From positions 1-5,558 of the forward strand of contig JAFTIQ010000101.1 in the NCBI GenBank assembly GCA_017456805.1: 5,558 bases of DNA. Direction: 5' to 3'. Both the position numbers and the translations under genes were made by a program. The notes under the pieces are model-generated. The model was not told the DNA's origin. It was given only the letters and a program-made list of their open reading frames with translations, and made no database searches. This document shows positions 1 to 5,558 of the stretch, piece after piece (position 1 is the first letter of the stretch; every line of letters starts with the position of its first letter). This DNA is from Lentisphaeria bacterium. Its GTDB lineage: Bacteria > Verrucomicrobiota > Lentisphaeria > Victivallales > UBA1829.

Positions 1-1
1 G

Positions 2-553
2 GCTCCCGACACTGACGTATACGATCCCTATTCCTGGTTTATTACAACCTACGTTGGAATGAGATCTTTCCCCAAAAGCGTCGGTTATTATTCCGGGAAC
101 AGTGTGTTTAAGGATGCAGAACGGACAGGCGTTTTCAAATGCCCCGGTACCACTGTTCAGGTTGGTGCTCTGGGATATGTTCAGTATGGAATGCCTTCCT
201 ATATGGGAAAAAGCGCAAACGAAGTCTGGAAACTCAAAGATATCGTTCAGGTCACAAGAAAAGCCTGGTTGGTAGACAGCACCTATCCTTCTTCTGGAAA
301 TCAGGCATTTGCCTTTGATAACGAAAAAGGAGATACTTCCACAGCAAACAGTCCCGGGCTCTTTTACGTTGAAAGTAACGGAGGTAACATCCGCCGGAAC
401 CTTCATGCGGGAACCAATATGGTTTTTGTAGATGGTCATGTGGAATTCCTTACGTTGAAAGAGATGCTTTACCGTTCTGAAAATGGATACTGGCCCAACG
501 TTCTGATCGGAGCGGGCGGTGTCCGGGGATATGTGCCGTACAGAACGCCCTGA
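2..553 (+). CDS. H-X-DG pseudopilin-like protein, 5'-truncated by window edge
   Basis: The reading frame is open from the first bases of the window, so the true start lies upstream; the ATG at 59 is internal. 183 codons are visible before the TGA at 551-553. The visible protein aligns along its length with the C-terminal two thirds of the next gene (717-1454). Shared landmarks are W12 then TYVGM (W83 then TYIGI there), FKCP, GYVQYG, YMG, KDI, KAW-VDS-Y, and the final [10 protein letters not shown] block. Placing W12 against W83 implies that about 70 residues are missing upstream, presumably including a prepilin leader and hydrophobic helix. The terminal signature is H135 to D144-G145 (numbered from the first visible codon), an H-X8-DG spacing rather than the usual H-X9-DG. 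Only one cysteine (C47) is visible. The tail is about ten residues longer than in the paralog. By family it should be an envelope-anchored, pilin-like protein; its specific role is unknown. Confidence 0.88.
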   Translation, partial: APDTDVYDPYSWFITTYVGMRSFPKSVGYYSGNSVFKDAERTGVFKCPGTTVQVGALGYVQYGMPSYMGKSANEVWKLKDIVQVTRKAWLVDSTYPSSGNQAFAFDNEKGDTSTANSPGLFYVESNGGNIRRNLHAGTNMVFVDGHVEFLTLKEMLYRSENGYWPNVLIGAGGVRGYVPYRTP

Positions 554-588
554 TATATTTGGGGAATACGGGTTGAAAAGAGATATTA

Positions 589-618
589 CGGAGATCGTTT
601 GAAAGAAATCGGTCTCCG
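589..618 (+). terminator. Hairpin after the first pseudopilin gene, possible weak terminator
   Basis: Bases 589-597 pair with 610-618 in a 9-bp stem (one G-U wobble) around a 12-base loop, beginning 35 bases after the stop codon at 553. The nearest T-run (TTTTT, 628-632) lies nine bases past the stem instead of directly after it. This is therefore not a textbook intrinsic terminator. The position between two same-strand paralogs fits a terminator or an mRNA-processing or stability element. Confidence 0.3.
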
Positions 619-621
619 CAT

Positions 622-643
622 TTCCGGTTTTTGAATACCGGAA
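622..643 (+). repeat. Short perfect inverted repeat (7-bp arms) in the intergenic gap
   Basis: TTCCGGT at 622-628 is exactly complementary to ACCGGAA at 637-643, leaving an 8-base loop. It follows the 589-618 hairpin by three bases. It has no T-tract after it, and the only T-run in the area falls mostly inside its loop. It could be a second structural element of the transcript end or 5' leader, or an operator-like site. Seven-base perfect arms can also arise by chance, so no function is claimed. The rest of the 163-base gap (554-716) shows no ORF and no convincing promoter. Confidence 0.3.
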
Positions 644-716
644 CAGAGTAAATGAGTGATTTCCGGGGGGAAGATCAATCAGAAATATAAAAAACAACAG
701 AAGGAAAGAAACAAAC

Positions 717-1454
717 ATGAAACAAAAACAATTTACACTGATTGAGTTGCTGGTTGTGATTGCGATTATCGCAATTCTTGCCGGGATGCTTCTCCCGGCA
801 TTGCAGAGCGCCAGACAGAAAGGGCATATTGCCAGCTGTCAGGGCAACTTGAAACAGATCGGACAGGGGCTGATTATGTACAGCAGTGAGCATGATGATT
901 GGCTGCTGCCTGAATTAAACACCTACCGTGGTTTCGGTGGAACGTCCGATAACAAGATCGTCTGGACAGTGATTCTCCGTACTTATATCGGAATCAATCA
1001 GAAAATTGATACCCCGGCATCCGGCGAATATTCCGAAAATCTTGAAGCCGGATACCGGAATGGTATTTTAAAATGTCCGGCAAACACAACTCCGGTTACA
1101 TGTTATGGGTATACCCAATACGGTCTTCTCAACTATATGGGAGGAAGTGCAGGGACGACTTTTAATAAGGTAAAAGATATTCGCAGCGTGTCATCCAAAG
1201 CATGGGCGATTGACAGTAACTATTTATACAATGGCAAGGGCTTTTATTTTACAGAAACAGACTTGACGCCTGCTAATCAGTATGGTATTTTCTCTTGCCG
1301 GTATGAAGGGCGGCAAATTTCCCGTAACAGACATGGCAACAGTTCCAATATGGTGTTCGTGGATGGGCATGTAGAAAATCTTACGCTCAACGAAATGCGT
1401 ATCCGCTCTAATGATGGGCATTGGGGATCTGTCATTTTCGGTTCGGGAAAATAA
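717..1454 (+). CDS. Prepilin-type cleavage/methylation and H-X9-DG domain protein
   Basis: Complete 245-residue pseudopilin-like protein. The N-terminus is a short basic leader (MKQKQ) followed by [18 protein letters not shown], the classic type IV prepilin / type II secretion pseudopilin motif with Glu at +5 (E10). The hydrophobic helix spans about residues 7-29. The residue before the expected cleavage site is Gln, not the usual Gly. LLPALQSAR and NLKQIGQGL follow, as is typical of Planctomycetes/Lentisphaerota members. The globular part carries C41, C120 and C129 (LKCP...CYGY) and C194, and ends with H206, D216-G217 in exact H-X9-DG spacing. The start is supported by AAGGA at 701-705, a rather long 11 bases upstream. 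By family the mature protein would be inserted in the inner membrane, cleaved by a PilD-type peptidase and possibly assembled into a pilus-like fibre. It is a tandem paralog of the gene ending at 553 and is probably first in the operon with the secreted proteins downstream. Confidence 0.93.
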   Translation: MKQKQFTLIELLVVIAIIAILAGMLLPALQSARQKGHIASCQGNLKQIGQGLIMYSSEHDDWLLPELNTYRGFGGTSDNKIVWTVILRTYIGINQKIDTPASGEYSENLEAGYRNGILKCPANTTPVTCYGYTQYGLLNYMGGSAGTTFNKVKDIRSVSSKAWAIDSNYLYNGKGFYFTETDLTPANQYGIFSCRYEGRQISRNRHGNSSNMVFVDGHVENLTLNEMRIRSNDGHWGSVIFGSGK

Positions 1455-1462
1455 AATCAACA

Positions 1463-1470
1463 TAAGGAGA
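1463..1470 (+). promoter_or_regulatory. Strong ribosome binding site for the 1479 gene
   Basis: TAAGGAGA is a near-perfect Shine-Dalgarno sequence ending eight bases before the ATG at 1479. It fixes that start. It is the strongest such site in the window, compared with weaker sites before 717 and 4832. Confidence 0.8.
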
Positions 1471-1478
1471 AATAAAAT

Positions 1479-2279
1479 ATGAAAAAAGCATTGCTTATTC
1501 TGACTGTCGGTGCATTGGCTTCCGGGCTTTATGCAGAGTTCAAACGGAATCCCGATCCCAACACATTGTGGGTGGAAGAAGGCGGGAATACCGTTTATGG
1601 AAAAGATAACAAAAACTGGCGGGTCCTCAAAACTGAGATCACACCTTTTACTGATGCAAAATATATGTCATTCGGCGGAGCCAAAGATCTGGGACGTTAT
1701 GTTCCTGTTTCTCCGGATTATCCCTATTTCATTGTAAAAGTCAAATCCAATGAACGGAAACCGAAAGGTTACAATGCCTTTTCCGCTTCTTTTCCCGGCG
1801 GACATCAGATGTTTGGAGTTGTGACAAAGGTTCCTGTGGGAACGTATGTTGTCAAACACACTATGACAGCCAAGCGGGATCTGTTTCTGCGGATAGACTA
1901 CTATGGACAGAAGATTGTCATTGAAAAGATGGCGATGGTGAAAGTTCCTGAAGTTGCAGTTGATATGACTCCTGCGGTTCTGAAGAAGGGCGGGGAACTG
2001 GTTGTAACTGTGAAACTTCAGCAGGAAGCGGATGCAGTTGATGTTAAATTCCACAAAGCATATACCATGCCTCAGATTCAGCTTAACGGCAAAAAATCTT
2101 ATGAAATGACCTCTGATGACAGCGGAAAAGTTTGGACTTTGAAAGTGAAATATGATAATTTCAGCGGATTCAAGCCCGGCGAAAAGCTGAAACTTTCCAA
2201 CGTGATTTTTGCAATTGAAGTGATTCGTGGAGATAAGACTGAGTATATCTATGCTCCGTCCACCTTTGTGACCGAATAA
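1479..2279 (+). CDS. Secreted all-beta protein of unknown function
   Basis: A 266-residue protein with a clear Sec signal peptide: KK, a hydrophobic core ALLILTVGALASG, and a probable cleavage after LYA, before E20. It has no cysteine and no second membrane segment, so it should be soluble in the periplasm or outside the cell. Two regions can be guessed. Residues about 20-155 have alternating hydrophobic strands ending in LFLRIDYYGQKIVIEKMAMV, a pattern like the last strands of a jelly-roll carbohydrate-binding module. Residues about 156-266 start with VPEVAVDMTPAVLKKGGELV and look like an Ig-like beta-sandwich. No catalytic motif is visible and I do not recognise the family. It sits 24 bases after the pseudopilin gene and 12 bases before the lyase-like gene, so it is probably co-transcribed with both. 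A carbohydrate-binding or accessory role is inferred from the fold impression and the neighbourhood only. Confidence 0.88.
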   Translation: MKKALLILTVGALASGLYAEFKRNPDPNTLWVEEGGNTVYGKDNKNWRVLKTEITPFTDAKYMSFGGAKDLGRYVPVSPDYPYFIVKVKSNERKPKGYNAFSASFPGGHQMFGVVTKVPVGTYVVKHTMTAKRDLFLRIDYYGQKIVIEKMAMVKVPEVAVDMTPAVLKKGGELVVTVKLQQEADAVDVKFHKAYTMPQIQLNGKKSYEMTSDDSGKVWTLKVKYDNFSGFKPGEKLKLSNVIFAIEVIRGDKTEYIYAPSTFVTE

Positions 2280-2281
2280 TT

Positions 2282-2289
2282 GAGGTGAT
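2282..2289 (+). promoter_or_regulatory. Ribosome binding site that selects the start at 2292
   Basis: GAGGTGAT matches the 3' part of the anti-Shine-Dalgarno complement (AGGAGGTGAT). With GAGG at 2282-2285, the ATG at 2292 lies six bases downstream, a normal spacing. The in-frame ATG at 2301 would be 15 bases away. This favours 2292 as the start of the lyase-like gene. Confidence 0.65.
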
Positions 2290-2291
2290 AT

Positions 2292-4817
2292 ATGAGATTG
2301 ATGAAATATTTTCTGACACTTCTTTTTGCGGTGTCTGTGCTGTGTGCCGAGGGGGCATTGAAAGGTCCTTATCAGGCACAGGCTCTGGCGTTTTACTTTG
2401 TTCATGACGGGGGCCCTCTGAAGCTTGGAGCAAAGCTGAATTCCCCGAAAAACGGTGCGGCAGTTGTCAAGATCCTGGATGCGGAAGAACATGAAGTTTT
2501 CTGGGATTATGTGAAATTCAACGGAGATAAAGTTGTTTCGCACGATTTCGGCAAAAATGCACCTGCGGGGATCTATCAGATGCGTGTCAGCGGATTGGAT
2601 TTTACAGTGGATCCGGTTTCTGCTCCTGTGAAAAAGTATGGTGTTGCTGCTTCCCGCTGCCGGTGGAACTTCGCTGATGTAAATCAGTTCAACGAAGCAT
2701 ATTTCCTGGTTCCGGAAGGAGCGAAAAAGCTTGACTGGTATTTTATTGGAGTTCCTCTGAAACTGACGGATGAAAAAGGAAATGTTGTCTGCAATGAAAC
2801 CAAACGCAAGGGGGAACTGAATGTTGTTCCCTATGTCGGACAGGTTTTGAAATTCAGCACGAAAGCTCCGAAAACGATTCCCTATTACTCCTTTGGTCTG
2901 GGCGGAATGCCTGTGATTCTCTGTGAAGATGCAGCGACAGCCCGGAGAATCAACGGAAGTATCGAAAAGGCCTCTGACGGCACGATTTATGCTCATAAGT
3001 ATCAGGTTCGGATCCACGATTGGATAAAGACTCTGAAGCCGGAAGATTTGAAAGTGGATATTGTTGATTTCCGGACATTGAAGAAAGAATTTGCTGCAGT
3101 TCCGCACAAGAGCGGTCTCATCGGCGGCTGGGGGGTCTTTACTTACATCAATTACCAGTTGGAAATCCAGGTTCTTGATCCTTCCAAGCCGAATTTCGGG
3201 AAAGTCCCGTCTGTTGCTGCAATGGGATTGATCAACAGCATGAAAGCTCCTTACAACCCCTATACGGGAAAACTGGATCAGCGGATTCTGATTGCTGCAC
3301 TTCCTTATTTCCTGACGATGAAGGAAAGCGATACACAGGATGATTCCCATTCTGATTACTGCGGAAGCGATGCATTGACCTACATTACACATGTTAAAGA
3401 TTACTATGAATCTGCGAAGAGTATCAAAGATGCCAACTTGCGGGCATTGTGGTATGATGCGGTCAAACGTGTTGCAGACCGGTTCAGCATGTTCCGTGTT
3501 TCCTGTGAAAACCAGTCCAGTCATTTCCCCTATTGCTACTATGCTCTTTATGAGACGGACGGCAATGAAGGGTACAAGAGATTGGCAGAAGATTATATTC
3601 ATCAGCTGAACGATCCGGAATTGAATCCGTTTATGGCGACCGGATATCAGCAGGAAGCCTACGGTGCGGATGGCACTTATCAGGGACTCGGTCAGAGTTT
3701 GCAGGCTCTTTATTACCGGATGAGCGGAAATAAGGAAGCATTGGAAGGCTGCCGCAAGGTTCATGATTTTATGTCTCACTCAGTTGTCCGCGAACCGGAT
3801 GGACGTCTTATTGGATCCAGCAGCTTCTCCCATCGTACGGCGGGCGGCTGGAACGTTGCGCAGTACAGTGCAGGCTGGACTCTGCTTCATCATGAGATTG
3901 AAAGTGCGGCAGTTTTTGCTGCGGGCCGTGAAGTGGAAAGCCCCACCGGTTTTGTGGAAAATCTCGCTCCGAGAAAACATGCAAACCACCATGCGATCCA
4001 CTATTCCATGGCATCCTTCGGACCGTTCTACAATTACATCCGTTACCGTACCGAACCTATTCAGAATCCGAAACTCCCCTATGAAAAAGGCGGAAATTTC
4101 GTCCGGAATTTCAATAACGAGTTTATTGCGGTCCGGAAGAATAACTACTATATGTTCCAGTATCTGAAAGGAACTGCAAGTGACTGGACGAAGAATCAGC
4201 GGTTCAAGACGGTTGATAATCCCAAGCTGCCCACCTACAAGTGGACCCAGCTTCAGGGAACCGCAATTCTGTGGTTTGAAGGTTACGGTGCCTTCATTAC
4301 CGGTATGAACTGGAGCGGCAATACCTTCCACATGCTGCGCGGGGATCTGCCGGATGGAAGACTTGCCTATCCTGATTATTGGAACTACAATGCCCGGGTT
4401 CTTCGCGGCGGAAGCAAGATCCTTGCCCGCGGCGGTATGTTCCAGGCAGACGGCGTTTCCTTCTCCCGTTATACGGAATGTCTTGACGATGGAATCCGTC
4501 AGACTGTTACGGTGAAATTCGATAAGGATATCACCTTCAAGCGTTTTGCGGAACAGATTCCGTTCCTGGCTGATAAAAAAGGCCATACTGTGGAATTCCT
4601 TGTGAATGGTGCATGGACCACCAATCCGGGAATGGCAACCGCTGTCCGGTTCGGAAAGAAGATCGTTGTCAAATTTGACAAGGCATATTTCTGTGAAATC
4701 GGCCCCAGATATTTGAATTACGGTCAGACGGTTGCACCTCTGCTGATCACGCTTGGAAAAGCGTTCAAGGCAGGAGATGAAATCAAGATCGTTTACACCA
4801 TTCAACCTGAAAAATAA
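2292..4817 (+). CDS. Secreted putative polysaccharide lyase-like protein (beta-sandwich, helical toroid, beta-sandwich)
   Basis: An 841-residue exported protein of about 94 kDa. A signal peptide (KYFLTLLFAVSVLCA) probably ends at A19; C18 is not in a lipobox. Residues about 25-300 read as beta-rich, with AGIYQMRVSG at 92-101. Residues about 310-590 are helix-rich. Residues about 600-841 are beta-rich with a Y-x-x-R-x-L-x-G-G-like stretch at 699-707. This order resembles alpha/alpha-toroid polysaccharide lyases (PL8, PL12, PL15, PL17 and PL21 types). In several of these a catalytic Asn/His is followed about 55 residues later by a catalytic Tyr. Here N407 and H411 (NQSSHFPY) are followed by Y463 in GADGTYQ (458-464), which also recalls the DGS[FY] motif of such enzymes. 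Further candidates are H514 (FSHRTAGGW) and the His cluster 563-570. If correct, the enzyme would cleave an acidic polysaccharide by beta-elimination outside the cytoplasm; the substrate is unknown. The family call rests on pattern resemblance and could be wrong. A non-catalytic or different toroid enzyme remains possible. Confidence 0.85.
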   Translation: MRLMKYFLTLLFAVSVLCAEGALKGPYQAQALAFYFVHDGGPLKLGAKLNSPKNGAAVVKILDAEEHEVFWDYVKFNGDKVVSHDFGKNAPAGIYQMRVSGLDFTVDPVSAPVKKYGVAASRCRWNFADVNQFNEAYFLVPEGAKKLDWYFIGVPLKLTDEKGNVVCNETKRKGELNVVPYVGQVLKFSTKAPKTIPYYSFGLGGMPVILCEDAATARRINGSIEKASDGTIYAHKYQVRIHDWIKTLKPEDLKVDIVDFRTLKKEFAAVPHKSGLIGGWGVFTYINYQLEIQVLDPSKPNFGKVPSVAAMGLINSMKAPYNPYTGKLDQRILIAALPYFLTMKESDTQDDSHSDYCGSDALTYITHVKDYYESAKSIKDANLRALWYDAVKRVADRFSMFRVSCENQSSHFPYCYYALYETDGNEGYKRLAEDYIHQLNDPELNPFMATGYQQEAYGADGTYQGLGQSLQALYYRMSGNKEALEGCRKVHDFMSHSVVREPDGRLIGSSSFSHRTAGGWNVAQYSAGWTLLHHEIESAAVFAAGREVESPTGFVENLAPRKHANHHAIHYSMASFGPFYNYIRYRTEPIQNPKLPYEKGGNFVRNFNNEFIAVRKNNYYMFQYLKGTASDWTKNQRFKTVDNPKLPTYKWTQLQGTAILWFEGYGAFITGMNWSGNTFHMLRGDLPDGRLAYPDYWNYNARVLRGGSKILARGGMFQADGVSFSRYTECLDDGIRQTVTVKFDKDITFKRFAEQIPFLADKKGHTVEFLVNGAWTTNPGMATAVRFGKKIVVKFDKAYFCEIGPRYLNYGQTVAPLLITLGKAFKAGDEIKIVYTIQPEK

Positions 4818-4831
4818 AGAAAAGAACTGCT

Positions 4832-5558
4832 ATGAAATTCAAGCACATTGTAAAGATGTTTGCAGTTGCTGCAGCCGGGATTCTTCTTTCCGGCTGTGCA
4901 GGCTTCTGCGAAGAGTCAAACTACGAAGGCGCAATGCTCGGCCCGAAGAAGTTTTTCCGTCCCAGAGACAACATGACCTTTTATTTCTTTGATGAGCAGG
5001 GCGGCGGCTTTGATCTGAAAGTTGCTGTCCGCGATGCAAACATCAATATGGAAGGCCCGAGACCGGCATTTTTCTTCCTTGTGGATCCCGAAGGAAATAT
5101 TGTGGATCAGAAATTTATGGAAGATGACGGAATCACCAAGAACGAATTTGTTTATAAAGACGGCATGGGCGATATCTGGCTGGATCTGCGTTACAGAGCC
5201 TACCACCGCACCTTCTCCCCGAATGGATTGCCTCCGGGAAAGAAACGGTCCCCGAAACTTGACGATCCGGCATCAATCAAGCCCCGTTATGTGACTCTGA
5301 AAGCTCCTGCAAACGGCAAGAAAGGGGTTTATCGTCTTGGCGTTTCCGCTTGCTGGGATCACTTTATCACAGTGACTCCCTCCCGGAAACTTCTGGAAGG
5401 GGTTCATCCCGGACAGTGCGGACTTTATGTTCATAAAGATCAGTTGGCAAATGGCGCATATCTTTATCTGCCCTCTGCAACTCAGGCGATCTGCTTCTCC
5501 ACCACGGAAGAAGTTGCACCTTTCGGTTCTGTGATTGAAACCCCCTTTGGAACGGTTA
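4832..5558 (+). CDS. Lipoprotein with N-terminal module like the upstream lyase-like protein, 3'-truncated by window edge
   Basis: The frame from the ATG at 4832 stays open for 242 codons to the end of the window. The N-terminus is a textbook lipoprotein signal: basic MKFKHIVK, a hydrophobic core, then LLSGC with the lipidated Cys at residue 22. Ala follows the Cys, with no Asp retention signal, so by the E. coli Lol rule it would go to the outer membrane. The visible part is beta-rich. It parallels residues about 34-150 of the upstream protein: FYFFDEQGG against FYFVHDGG, KGVYRLGVSA (164-173) against AGIYQMRVSG, then a G-x-Y-L-Y-L-P stretch against AYFLVPEGAKK. Both genes thus begin with a related module, and this one may continue into a similar enzyme beyond the edge. 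It starts 14 bases after the previous stop, so it is probably in the same operon. No good Shine-Dalgarno precedes it, only the purine-rich AGAAAAGAA, which suggests weak initiation or translational coupling. Function is unassigned. Confidence 0.85.
   Translation, partial: MKFKHIVKMFAVAAAGILLSGCAGFCEESNYEGAMLGPKKFFRPRDNMTFYFFDEQGGGFDLKVAVRDANINMEGPRPAFFFLVDPEGNIVDQKFMEDDGITKNEFVYKDGMGDIWLDLRYRAYHRTFSPNGLPPGKKRSPKLDDPASIKPRYVTLKAPANGKKGVYRLGVSACWDHFITVTPSRKLLEGVHPGQCGLYVHKDQLANGAYLYLPSATQAICFSTTEEVAPFGSVIETPFGTV

Noticed and set aside
59..553. Reading the first gene as a complete 164-residue protein starting at the ATG at 59.
   Set aside because: The frame is open upstream to the window edge, and the residues before 59 (W-F-I-T-T-Y-V-G) match the paralog's internal [10 protein letters not shown]. 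There is no ribosome binding site before 59, so that ATG is internal.
661..691. Possible promoter before the 717 pseudopilin gene: TATAAA at 686-691.
   Set aside because: It matches a -10 hexamer at five of six positions, but no -35-like hexamer lies 16-18 bases upstream (the area is C/G-rich, around TTCCGGGGGG), and the region is A-rich enough for this to occur by chance.
2342..2350. Lipoprotein signal in the 841-residue protein, because C18 lies near the end of the signal peptide.
   Set aside because: The residue before C18 is Leu (S-V-L-C), not Gly, Ala or Ser, so there is no lipobox. Cleavage after A19 by signal peptidase I is more likely.
1668..4805. A minus-strand frame open for about 3.1 kb (703 and 341 codons, broken by a single stop at 3780-3782) antisense to the two secreted-protein genes.
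   Set aside because: It is in exact codon register with the sense genes, and its stops correspond to sense codons TTA, CTA and TCA, which these genes almost never use. The translation is rich in His, Cys, Arg, Phe and Ile, with no signal peptide or motif. The sense strand has signal peptides, ribosome binding sites and coherent domains. It is a codon-usage shadow.
4753..4992. A 79-codon + strand ORF overlapping the end of the lyase-like gene and the start of the lipoprotein gene.
   Set aside because: It is out of frame with both flanking genes. The 4832 frame has a perfect lipobox and stays open to the window end, so the short ORF is a shadow.

Overview
The window looks like chromosomal DNA from a Gram-negative bacterium of the Planctomycetes-Verrucomicrobia-Lentisphaerota group. 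A Lentisphaerota (Victivallis-like) organism is the best guess. The main evidence is two adjacent genes for pseudopilin-like proteins ending in the 'prepilin-type processing-associated H-X9-DG' signature, a family hugely expanded in those phyla. The downstream signal-peptide and lipobox proteins also fit. This assignment is inferred from family composition; no phylogenetic marker gene is present.

Layout: five genes, all on the + strand, cover almost the whole window. (1) Positions 2-553: the 3' part of an H-X-DG pseudopilin gene whose start lies upstream of the window. (2) Positions 554-716: a 163-base gap with two small hairpins. (3) Positions 717-1454: a complete paralogous pseudopilin gene. 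(4) Positions 1479-2279: a 266-residue secreted, cysteine-free, apparently all-beta protein of unknown function. (5) Positions 2292-4817: an 841-residue secreted protein that reads as a beta-sandwich module, an alpha-helical toroid and a C-terminal beta-sandwich, the architecture of several polysaccharide lyase families. (6) Positions 4832 to the window end: the first 242 codons of a lipoprotein gene whose N-terminal region resembles the N-terminal module of the preceding protein.

Genes 717-1454 through 4832-end are separated by only 24, 12 and 14 bases, so they are probably one transcription unit. The 163-base gap before 717 is the most likely place for its promoter, though no convincing promoter could be read. 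The working model is an exported polysaccharide-degradation cassette: a pseudopilin, a small secreted beta protein, a large secreted lyase-like enzyme and a surface lipoprotein. The repeated pairing of H-X9-DG pseudopilins with exported glycan-active proteins suggests a link between the pilin-like protein and substrate capture or export. That link is inference.

No tRNA, rRNA, CRISPR array, insertion sequence or attachment site was seen.
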